Notes: generated by a model from the letters alone, not told the origin. Numbered from the stretch's first letter, positions 1-4,854 are shown. The stretch: DNA of 6,610 bases from Candidatus Bathyarchaeota archaeon (GCA_030627225.1 DAOUSM010000052.1:1-6610), one strand, 5' to 3'. A program made the numbers and translations.

Positions 1-95
1 AAGATAACACATCTCACTTTCAAAATTCCAGCTCTTTTTGCCAAAAATTCCGAAAAAGCAAAATCTAGATTATTGTAAACTCGACTACAGGCTTG

Positions 96-149
96 TTTTT
101 AAATTTAACCATTATTTCAACATTTTTTTATCTAGAAACTTCAATTTTT
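96..149 (+). terminator. Possible oligo-T terminator zone for an upstream gene
   Basis: Runs of T5 (96-100), T7 (123-129) and T5 (145-149) sit within 54 bases on the + strand. Archaeal RNA polymerase terminates at U-rich tracts without needing a stem-loop, so this cluster would suit the 3' end of a + strand gene left of the window. The sequence is AT-rich in general, so the runs could be chance. Confidence 0.3.
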
Positions 150-167
150 AACCCTATTCTAGAAACT
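131..167. repeat. Direct repeat TCTAGAAACT, two copies 27 bp apart
   Basis: The 10-mer TCTAGAAACT occurs at 131-140 and 158-167. A third TCTAGA core lies at 64-69. Exact 10-bp copies this close are notable but occur at modest frequency in AT-rich DNA. Role unknown. Confidence 0.4.
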
Positions 168-230
168 GTAAAGTTTAAGTTCATATATGGTTGACTTGCT
201 TTTCTGGGGGCAACCCACATGAGTGAAAAA

Positions 231-255
231 AGAAACCAAAGAAGAAGAAACCAAA
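231..255. repeat. Direct repeat AGAAACCAAA, two copies 15 bp apart
   Basis: AGAAACCAAA occurs at 231-240 and 246-255 in a purine-rich stretch. It lies within a 19-codon ATG frame (219-278) that has no other coding support. It may be simple-sequence drift. Confidence 0.4.
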
Positions 256-378
256 AGAATATTAAATTTGAGATATGATATAATTCTTGACGTCCCCTCC
301 TTTTTATGAAAGTCTTTTAACGATGCACAAACAATCGAAAGCCAAAGCCAAAAGAGCTAAAATAATAATTTAACTTTG

Positions 379-403
379 CATATAAGAAGTCATATCTATA
401 AAT
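379..403 (+). promoter_or_regulatory. TATA-box candidates for the CDP-alcohol phosphatidyltransferase gene
   Basis: Two TATA-like elements precede the ATG at 432: GCATATAAG at 379-387 and TATAAAT at 397-403. With usual archaeal spacing (about 25 nt) the first would start transcription near 408-412, leaving a leader of about 20 nt that contains the GAGG at 418-421. The second would start it near 427, almost leaderless. The first fits the ribosome binding site better. Confidence 0.45.
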
Positions 404-417
404 CACCAACATAAAAT

Positions 418-421
418 GAGG
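418..421 (+). promoter_or_regulatory. Ribosome binding site GAGG
   Basis: GAGG ends 10 nt before the ATG at 432. This supports that start over the out-of-frame ATG at 416, which overlaps the GAGG. Confidence 0.45.
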
Positions 422-431
422 CCTCCACGTT

Positions 432-1034
432 ATGCTAACAAAACTGAAGAGAAAAATTCAGACAATGTTTACGGCAGAAGCAAAAATAGCCCACAAAATA
501 GGATTAACACCAAACAAGACAAGCGCCATAGGCATAGCCTTAGCCTTTCTCTCAGCCATAGCATACACAGCATGGCAAACCCATATACTTTATCTCCTGC
601 TTGCAACCGTTTTGCTCCTACTTTCAGGATTCTGCGACGCCCTAGACGGAATATTAGCTAGGCTCTATCATGAAACAACAGCATTCGGCGGATTTCTAGA
701 CTCCCTATTAGATAGATATGCGGACGCTGCTGTATACGCAGGCATAATAATAAGCGGATTATGCGACGCTCTATGGGGTTTAACAGCCCTAATAGGCTCA
801 TTACTCGTAAGCTACACCCGCGCAAAGGCGGAAGCAGCCGGAATAAAAATGGAATCAATCGGATTAGCAGAAAGAGCAGAACGCATAATCATACTAGCCA
901 TAGCAAGCATAACAGCAATGTTTTGGCTTCCATCCTTAAACATAGGAATAATCTTGCTTGCAATACTCTCGAACCTAACGGTCCTACAAAGAGGCTTACA
1001 CGTTTACAACAAACTAAAGAAAAGAGAAGCTTAA
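432..1034 (+). CDS. CDP-alcohol phosphatidyltransferase, probable archaetidylinositol phosphate synthase
   Basis: This is a 200-residue integral membrane enzyme of the CDP-alcohol phosphatidyltransferase family. It shows the full signature D-x2-D-G-x2-A-R-x8-G-x3-D-x3-D at residues 69-94 (D69, D72, G73, A76, R77, G86, D90, D94); the aspartates bind metal and the CDP head. A TPNKTS motif at 26-31 precedes the first membrane helix, as is usual in the family. Hydrophobic segments lie near 32-48, 52-68, 99-127, 146-165 and 167-184, and the C-terminus is basic. By family knowledge, archaeal members of this size join CDP-archaeol to inositol phosphate to make archaetidylinositol phosphate, a membrane lipid precursor. 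Archaetidylglycerol phosphate or archaetidylserine synthase are the alternatives, so the substrate is inferred. The gene appears to be transcribed alone and ends 9 bp from the convergent S26e gene. Confidence 0.87.
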   Translation: MLTKLKRKIQTMFTAEAKIAHKIGLTPNKTSAIGIALAFLSAIAYTAWQTHILYLLLATVLLLLSGFCDALDGILARLYHETTAFGGFLDSLLDRYADAAVYAGIIISGLCDALWGLTALIGSLLVSYTRAKAEAAGIKMESIGLAERAERIIILAIASITAMFWLPSLNIGIILLAILSNLTVLQRGLHVYNKLKKREA

Positions 1035-1037
1035 ATT

Positions 1038-1043
1038 AAAAAA
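1038..1043 (-). terminator. T6 tract directly after the S26e stop codon
   Basis: On the minus strand the TAG stop of S26e is followed at once by six Ts and then AATTTAA, which leads into the 3' end of the convergent lipid gene. A U-tract of this kind can act as an intrinsic archaeal terminator. No stem-loop is present. Confidence 0.35.
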
Positions 1044-1343
1044 CTAAAATCTCCTTCTTCCTCGTCTTGGACGCGTATGCCGCTCACTTTTGGCCCTAAC
1101 CTTCACAACACCCCTATGCACAGCACACGAAACACAATAATACTTCGTCTGCATCGGAGCAGTAATATACGCACCCTTCTGACGAAGCTCCTTCGCCAAA
1201 GCATAATCAACCATGGAAACCCTCCTAGTAACCTTCTTAGCTTTATCCCGAGGCACCATTTGCCCGCAGCTAGCACACTGAACAAAACCACTTCTTCCCT
1301 TGCTACCCTTCGATCTTCCACGGCTTTTCCTTTTAACCGGCAT
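1044..1343 (-). CDS. rps26e: Small ribosomal subunit protein S26e (eS26)
   Basis: This is a 99-residue basic protein of the S26e family, which sits at the mRNA exit channel of the archaeal/eukaryotic small subunit. Numbered from the second ATG, the zinc site is Cys23-x2-Cys26 with Cys70-x2-Cys73. The family landmarks are present: an N-terminal K/R-S-R-G-R-S-K-G stretch, the VPRDKAK block after the first cysteine pair, and YYCVSCAVHRG around the second pair. The tail (about 82-99) is Arg-rich. The frame also allows an ATG at 1346, but the GTGAGGG ribosome site ends directly against that codon, whereas GAGG lies 4 nt from the ATG at 1343. Family members normally begin Met-Pro, which also fits 1343. 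S26e is a TACK/eukaryote feature and is the best taxonomic marker in the window. Confidence 0.95.
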   Translation of the reverse strand: MPVKRKSRGRSKGSKGRSGFVQCASCGQMVPRDKAKKVTRRVSMVDYALAKELRQKGAYITAPMQTKYYCVSCAVHRGVVKVRAKSERHTRPRRGRRRF

Positions 1344-1346
1344 CAT

Positions 1347-1353
1347 CCCTCAC
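1347..1353 (-). promoter_or_regulatory. Ribosome binding site GTGAGGG of S26e, start-deciding
   Basis: Read on the minus strand, GTGAGGG runs straight into ATGATG. It leaves 1 nt between GAGG and the first ATG and 4 nt before the second. The second ATG (1343) is therefore the better start. Confidence 0.55.
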
Positions 1354-1384
1354 TTCTCATTCCATCGCATGTAAAAGTGTTCTG

Positions 1385-1393
1385 CTTTATATA
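1385..1393 (-). promoter_or_regulatory. TATA box for S26e overlapping the DUF4438 stop codon
   Basis: TATATAAAG on the minus strand spans the last Ile codon and TAA stop of the upstream DUF4438 gene. At about 25 nt it would start transcription near 1363, giving a 20-nt leader that carries GTGAGGG. S26e thus probably has its own promoter inside the end of its neighbour, besides any read-through. Confidence 0.55.
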
Positions 1394-2277
1394 TCTGTCC
1401 TCAACTTAAGAATCGAAGCAATATTAGCTTTCGCATCAACTTTCGGAGCTATTTTCCCAGTAGAAGACGTAAAGAGGGTTGTAACTCCAGGCCCGTGACC
1501 AGATGACACACAATTTGTATGCACAACTATGCCGACGGATATGGCACCCTGCTTGTAAATTCTACCATAAGAGTGATCCGCGTCTGTTATAGCCACAAGG
1601 TCGCCGAGCCTCAAATCATCAAGGCCATACTGCTTCCTCACGTTTTCATCAAAAAGCTGAATATCATAATCCCCAGAGTACGTGTGGTTAGCTCCCAAGC
1701 CTGAACCCATTATCGCCGCCGGAATTACATGCGTAACAGGAACCACCAATTTGTCATCATATGGTTTCGGGTCCAAAGCCTCAAGAAAGCGTGGGTCCAT
1801 ATTCATCACCTTTATGTCCAGATAATCCAAAAGTTTCAAGCCCACACCGAAGGCTTTCACAAGCACTTTGTCGCCGAGCATGAGTTTCTCAAGGGTTTCA
1901 GGTTGAAAATCCACAAGCACATGCTCTATTCCACCGTGTTTTCCCGTTACAACACCCTTTGCACCTTTTGCATCGCCCGTAACCACCACCCCTTTATTTC
2001 CAACACATGAAAGCACATTTAAAGCCGTGTTTGCAGCCTGTGCAAAGCGTGGGTCACTTTCCTTATTTTCTATGCTTACGCCCGGTTCAACATGATCTGC
2101 TTCCCATCCACATGCCAAGTCGCCCACCCTCACATTATACGTGATGCCACCGATACCGGGCAAAACAAGTGGAGTGCCTTGAGCCGAAATTCTATAGATT
2201 CCTCTTCCGAAAACTGGGCTGGCTACCTCGCCGACAACAGATATTTTCACCAATTTATCAACATTCGTTCTTAACAT
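1387..2277 (-). CDS. DUF4438 family protein
   Basis: This 296-residue soluble protein resembles the DUF4438 family (Thermotoga TM1086-like), whose function is not established. Numbered from ATG 2277, conserved-looking blocks are TxVIPAxxMGSGLG at about 182-195, NHTYSGDYDIQ at 197-207, DADHSYGRIY at about 232-241, and HTNCVSSGHGPGV at 253-265. These Gly/His/Asp-rich motifs look like a ligand or metal pocket, but no reaction can be assigned. No signal peptide or membrane segment is visible. The frame can be extended to GTG 2292, but that GTG forms part of GTGAGG, which sits 9 nt before ATG 2277, so I take ATG as the start. S26e follows 43 nt downstream on the same strand. Confidence 0.85.
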   Translation of the reverse strand: MLRTNVDKLVKISVVGEVASPVFGRGIYRISAQGTPLVLPGIGGITYNVRVGDLACGWEADHVEPGVSIENKESDPRFAQAANTALNVLSCVGNKGVVVTGDAKGAKGVVTGKHGGIEHVLVDFQPETLEKLMLGDKVLVKAFGVGLKLLDYLDIKVMNMDPRFLEALDPKPYDDKLVVPVTHVIPAAIMGSGLGANHTYSGDYDIQLFDENVRKQYGLDDLRLGDLVAITDADHSYGRIYKQGAISVGIVVHTNCVSSGHGPGVTTLFTSSTGKIAPKVDAKANIASILKLRTDI

Positions 2278-2286
2278 CCTAATTTT

Positions 2287-2292
2287 CCTCAC
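2287..2292 (-). promoter_or_regulatory. Ribosome binding site GTGAGG of DUF4438, start-deciding
   Basis: GTGAGG on the minus strand is 9 nt from the ATG at 2277, good Shine-Dalgarno spacing. The GTG that would open the longest frame is itself the first half of this site. That makes it an unlikely start codon. Confidence 0.6.
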
Positions 2293-2306
2293 ATTAGACT
2301 AGGTGC

Positions 2307-2326
2307 ATTAGCCAGCAGATGCTAAT
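2307..2326. promoter_or_regulatory. Inverted repeat ATTAGC-N8-GCTAAT in the divergent promoter region
   Basis: The 6-bp arms ATTAGC (2307-2312) and GCTAAT (2321-2326) flank an 8-base spacer. They sit between DUF4438 and the CBS operon and overlap the likely minus-strand TATA element TTTTATTA (2323-2330) and start region. An operator for a dimeric regulator is possible. The direct repeat AGCCAGCA (2310-2317 and 2339-2346) lies in the same stretch. Arms this short can arise by chance. Confidence 0.35.
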
Positions 2327-2374
2327 AAAACTTCACCCAGCCAGCAAGTATCGTATCCGCATGAAACATAACAA

Positions 2375-2383
2375 GTTTTAAAT
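2375..2383 (+). promoter_or_regulatory. TATA-box candidate for the CBS operon
   Basis: GTTTTAAAT is centred 28 nt before the GTG at 2407. That would place transcription initiation at or next to this codon, so the first CBS mRNA may be leaderless. This fits the lack of a clear ribosome site there. No equally good element was seen further downstream. Confidence 0.4.
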
Positions 2384-2406
2384 GTGGGATGCTTATTTTG
2401 AGTTGA

Positions 2407-3042
2407 GTGAAGCTAAACTTAACGAAGTATACATTATCTGAGTGGCTGAGAACAATGTCAGACATCGGGTTAAGATCCAGAATGCTGGTTAAAGACGTTA
2501 TGAGCAGCCCAGTAATAACCATAGAGGAAGACGCACCAGCAAATCAAGTTGCAGAACTCATGGACAAACACGGTTTGGGCTGCATAATAGTGACAAGCAA
2601 AGAAGGAAAACCACTTGGAATAATCACGGAAAGAGACCTAGTTAAAAGAGTTTTAGCTAAAAACGTCAAACCCGACTCTCTAAAAGCCAAAGAAGTTATG
2701 ACCACACCTCTAATCACAATAGAGCCCGATGAAACGATAAGCGGAGCAGCCAGAAGAATGAGCAGACTAAACATTAGAAGATTAGGAGTCATATACAAGG
2801 GACAACTAATCGGAGTGCTCTCAAGCAAAGACATCTTAGGAGTCATGCCCGAACTCATAGAAATCATCCAAGAACGAGCACTTATAGAAGGAGAAAACAG
2901 AGCTCAAGAAGCAACAACAGAGAAAACCACACCCCTCGCAGGATACTGCGACCGATGCGGTGCATGGTCAGACACCTTAAGGGAATTCAATGGAGACTTT
3001 CTCTGCGAAGACTGCAGAATCGAATTAGAAAGCGCAAAGTGA
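2407..3042 (+). CDS. CBS domain pair with C-terminal zinc ribbon
   Basis: This 211-residue protein has two CBS motifs (about 27-85 and 94-147), which together form one Bateman module. Such modules bind adenine nucleotides or related ligands. The ribose/phosphate-contact signature G-x2-T/S-x2-D is intact in both: G71 to D77 (GIITERD) and G136 to D142 (GVLSSKD). After a charged linker (about 152-178) comes a Cys181-x2-Cys184 and Cys200-x2-Cys203 zinc ribbon, which may bind nucleic acid or protein. There is no enzyme domain, transporter or membrane segment. The start is uncertain. GTG 2407 follows an in-frame TGA at 2404 and fits a leaderless mRNA, while ATG 2455 and ATG 2482 (just before the LVKDVM that opens the first CBS motif) are alternatives. 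It is first gene of a three-gene CBS operon, with the next gene starting 11 nt after its stop. Confidence 0.87.
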   Translation: MKLNLTKYTLSEWLRTMSDIGLRSRMLVKDVMSSPVITIEEDAPANQVAELMDKHGLGCIIVTSKEGKPLGIITERDLVKRVLAKNVKPDSLKAKEVMTTPLITIEPDETISGAARRMSRLNIRRLGVIYKGQLIGVLSSKDILGVMPELIEIIQERALIEGENRAQEATTEKTTPLAGYCDRCGAWSDTLREFNGDFLCEDCRIELESAK

Positions 3043-3046
3043 GAGG
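3043..3046 (+). promoter_or_regulatory. Ribosome binding site GAGG deciding TTG 3054
   Basis: GAGG directly follows the TGA stop of the first CBS gene and leaves 7 nt before TTG 3054. The TTG opens a typical CBS N-terminus (RVKEIM). The longer frame from ATG 2955 would read through the preceding zinc-ribbon coding region in another frame, giving an atypical Arg-rich lead. Confidence 0.6.
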
Positions 3047-3053
3047 CGGTTGT

Positions 3054-3839
3054 TTGCGTGTTAAAGAAATTATGGATCGGAAGCACCCGTTTATTTACGA
3101 CGACGAACTCACCACAAAAGCCCGTGCAATGATACGGAATTTCGCCTTAAGAATTCTCCCAGTAGTGAATGGAAACAAAAAACTGTTGGGCATAGTTTCA
3201 CGTGGCAATGTAATGGCTATTTCCTCCTCTGTTTCACCCATAAGAGTAAGGGGCATAATGAGTACAACGAGGCACATAGCAGCAATGGAAGACGACGCTG
3301 CTTCAACCGTTAAAAAAATGATTCGACTAGACGAATGGTACGTGCCCGTCGTGAACTCTGCTCAAGACAAAACCTACAGGGGAGTTTTAGGCCTAGAAAA
3401 CTTCATCGAGGCTTCGCTCAAAGCAAACCCAAACAAACTCTCAAAACCAGTTTCAGAAATCATGACAAAAAAAGTTATCGCTTGCTCCCCAGATGACGAG
3501 GTTGACAACGTTTGGCGTTTAATGCAAAACCAATCCTTCGCTGGACTGCCAGTTGTTAAAAAGGACAAACTGGTAGGAATTATTACACAGAAAGACCTGC
3601 TCGAAAGCAGAACAACGCTGCCCACATTCGAATCCAAAAAGGGACGTTTCCGAGCCTCATCGACAATTTCTTCAATAATGAACACAACGGTAATAGCCGC
3701 AAAACCGTCAACCATAATCAGCGAAGTCGCCAAGCTAATGATTTCAAAAAACATTGGAAGAATACCAATAAAAGACAGCAACGGAAGGTTGATTGGCATA
3801 GTTGACCGTGAAGATGTTGCCAAACAGCTTGTTAAATAA
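3054..3839 (+). CDS. Four-CBS-motif protein
   Basis: From TTG 3054 this is a 261-residue protein made of four CBS motifs (about 3-58, 64-120, 132-186 and 205-259), that is two Bateman modules, with a short Lys/Arg/Ser linker at 190-204 before the last. Each motif opens with an I/V-M element (EIM at 5-7, GIM 67-69, EIM 135-137, SIM 207-209). The signature is canonical only in the third motif, GIITQKD (175-181). The others diverge: GIVSRGN (46-52), GVLGLEN (110-116) and GIVDRED (248-254). Ligand affinity may therefore be concentrated in the second half. No catalytic, DNA-binding or membrane segment is present. GTG 3039, whose TG overlaps the preceding stop, is an alternative start, giving five more residues. 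The following gene starts 12 nt after its stop. Confidence 0.87.
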   Translation: MRVKEIMDRKHPFIYDDELTTKARAMIRNFALRILPVVNGNKKLLGIVSRGNVMAISSSVSPIRVRGIMSTTRHIAAMEDDAASTVKKMIRLDEWYVPVVNSAQDKTYRGVLGLENFIEASLKANPNKLSKPVSEIMTKKVIACSPDDEVDNVWRLMQNQSFAGLPVVKKDKLVGIITQKDLLESRTTLPTFESKKGRFRASSTISSIMNTTVIAAKPSTIISEVAKLMISKNIGRIPIKDSNGRLIGIVDREDVAKQLVK

Positions 3840-3842
3840 GAA

Positions 3843-3847
3843 GGGAG
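3843..3847 (+). promoter_or_regulatory. Ribosome binding site GGGAG before TTG 3852
   Basis: GGGAG lies in the 12-nt gap between the second and third CBS genes. It ends 4 nt before TTG 3852, supporting this non-ATG start and translation within one polycistronic mRNA. Confidence 0.5.
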
Positions 3848-3851
3848 AAGT

Positions 3852-4763
3852 TTGAGTAGAGAAAGTTTTAGAAGGTCGTTAAGGGGGAAGGGCCCGCTCT
3901 CCTTGAAGACTCATCCCTCGAAAAGACATGGAGGCGAAATGTTACATGTTGCAAAGAGTCCTGTTGTCACAATGGCTCCTACAACACCCATTTACGATGG
4001 CATACAGAAAATGACCAAGGAAGGGTTCCGACGCATACCAATCGCTAACCCAGGAACAAGAACGTTAGAAGGAATAGTGACAGCCATAGACATAATCAAT
4101 TACCTTGGCGGCGGAAAAAAATTTCAAATAATTCAACGGAAATTTGGAGGAAACATTTTCAAAGCCATAAACGAACCAATAAAACTCATAATGATCAAAA
4201 AAGTTGTTTCAATTAAAACTTCGGCGAAAATAAGCGAAGCAATAGAATTGATGAAAGAGAAAAACCTCGGCGGCTTACCAGTAGTGGACGACGAAAACCG
4301 TGTAAGGGCAATAATCACAGAAAGGGACATCGCCAACATGTTTGCCAACAGAATAAGCGGCGTAACAGTTTCTCAGTTAATGTCAAAAAAAGTAGTCACC
4401 GCCCTGCAGAAAACAACAATTTTCGAAGCTGCAAAAACAATGACAACGCAAGGATTCAGAAGACTACCAATAGTATTGGACGACAAATTAGTAGGTATAA
4501 TAACAGCCATGGACATCATACGGTTCTTCGGCTCCGGAGAAGTCTTCAAATATCTAAAATCTGGAACTCTAATACAAGTTTTGAATACACTAGCCCTTGA
4601 AATAGCAACCATAGAAGTTGCAACCATAGAACCAAACGCGGATGTTGGTCAAGCAGCAAAAATAATGCAAAAGAAAAACATAGGCGCCTTACCCGTTGTT
4701 AAAAACGAAAAACTCGTGGGCATAATAACGGAAAGAGACTTTTTCAAAATAATAGAAGCTTAG
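3852..4763 (+). CDS. Four-CBS-motif protein with internally duplicated Bateman module
   Basis: This 303-residue protein has a basic N-terminal extension (1-28, rich in Arg/Lys/His) and then four CBS motifs at about 29-85, 106-164, 171-226 and 240-302. The first resembles the third (GFRRIPI with GIVTAID, against GFRRLPI with GIITAMD, each followed by a Gly-rich turn). The second resembles the fourth (KNLGGLPVV with AIITERD, against KNIGALPVV with GIITERD). The order A-B-A'-B' points to tandem duplication of a whole CBS pair. All four signatures are near canonical (G74-D80, A153-D159, G215-D221, G290-D296), with Ala153 replacing the Gly in the second. A five-residue echo at 251-260 precedes the last motif's first strand. 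No effector domain is present. ATG 3939 (residue 30) would remove the basic extension, but the ribosome site favours TTG 3852. It is last gene of the CBS operon. Confidence 0.88.
   Translation: MSRESFRRSLRGKGPLSLKTHPSKRHGGEMLHVAKSPVVTMAPTTPIYDGIQKMTKEGFRRIPIANPGTRTLEGIVTAIDIINYLGGGKKFQIIQRKFGGNIFKAINEPIKLIMIKKVVSIKTSAKISEAIELMKEKNLGGLPVVDDENRVRAIITERDIANMFANRISGVTVSQLMSKKVVTALQKTTIFEAAKTMTTQGFRRLPIVLDDKLVGIITAMDIIRFFGSGEVFKYLKSGTLIQVLNTLALEIATIEVATIEPNADVGQAAKIMQKKNIGALPVVKNEKLVGIITERDFFKIIEA
4602..4631 (+). repeat. 15-nt in-frame tandem duplication in the third CBS gene
   Basis: GCAACCATAGAA occurs at 4605-4616 and again at 4620-4631, so two adjacent 15-nt units differ only in the first codon. 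They encode IATIE followed by VATIE (residues 251-260). Other CBS motifs in the window have one such element (VITIE, LITIE), so this looks like a recent replication-slippage insertion at the entry strand of the fourth motif. Confidence 0.6.
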
Positions 4764-4808
4764 CTAAATAGTAAAGCGTGTGCTCTGTGAAAGCAATAAT
4801 TAGCAGTT

Positions 4809-4817
4809 GATAAAAAG
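4809..4817 (+). promoter_or_regulatory. Weak TATA-like element before the small zinc-ribbon gene
   Basis: GATAAAAAG lies 34-42 nt upstream of ATG 4851 in the 87-nt gap after the CBS operon. It would start transcription around 4838, leaving a leader of about 12 nt. It is A-rich rather than a classic TATA box, so read-through from the CBS operon is equally possible. Confidence 0.3.
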
Positions 4818-4828
4818 AACTAGTATTC

Positions 4829-4854
4829 GATTGATGGAGCGAATGGATTGATGG
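4829..4854 (+). repeat. Direct repeat GATTGATGG, second copy spanning the start codon
   Basis: GATTGATGG occurs at 4829-4837 and 4846-4854, a 17-nt period. The second copy contains ATG 4851. The ATG of the first copy (4834) opens a five-codon frame (Met-Glu-Arg-Met-Asp) whose TGA at 4849-4851 overlaps ATG 4851 as TGATG. Whether this is functional cannot be told from sequence. Confidence 0.4.

Larger units (their letters stand above)
1..415. other. AT-rich intergenic region without a supported gene
   Basis: All six frames are broken by frequent stops, and no open frame here shows a recognisable protein motif. The stretch holds four oligo-T runs on the + strand (35-39, 96-100, 123-129, 145-149), three TCTAGA hexamers (64, 131, 158), two short direct repeats and the promoter of the downstream lipid gene. 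The frame starting at base 1 stays open to a TAA at 76-78. It could be the tail of a gene entering from the left, but nothing in its 25 residues identifies it. I see no tRNA cloverleaf and no rRNA-like sequence. Confidence 0.6.

Noticed and set aside
1..78. Open frame from base 1 to TAA at 76, possibly the tail of a left-hand gene
   Set aside because: Only 25 codons, no recognisable motif, and another frame is open over much of the same stretch. Flanking sequence would be needed to decide.
231..255. Possible CRISPR or tandem-repeat array
   Set aside because: Only two 10-bp copies and no regular spacer pattern; none was found elsewhere in the window.
219..278. 19-codon ATG frame with an Arg/Asn/Gln repeat
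   Set aside because: Too short, no convincing ribosome site, and its composition is explained by the purine-rich direct repeat.
293..305. AAGGAGG-like site on the minus strand (CCCCTCCTTTTTA on +)
   Set aside because: No ATG, GTG or TTG follows at usable distance on the minus strand, and the minus strand has stops soon after.
323..373. 16-codon Lys/Ala-rich frame from ATG 323
   Set aside because: Very short, no ribosome site, and no resemblance to a known small protein.
416..661. 81-codon + frame from ATG 416
   Set aside because: It overlaps the phosphatidyltransferase gene in another frame, gives a low-complexity Ser/Leu/His product, and its ATG overlaps the GAGG ribosome site of the real gene.
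2955..3053. 33-residue N-terminal extension of the second CBS protein from ATG 2955
   Set aside because: It is an Arg-rich out-of-frame reading of the zinc-ribbon end of the first CBS gene. TTG 3054 has a well-placed GAGG and opens a normal CBS N-terminus.
2544..4627. Several minus-strand open frames opposite the CBS genes
   Set aside because: Their hydrophobic, Ser-rich translations mirror the antisense of CBS coding sequence. None has domain signatures or ribosome sites.
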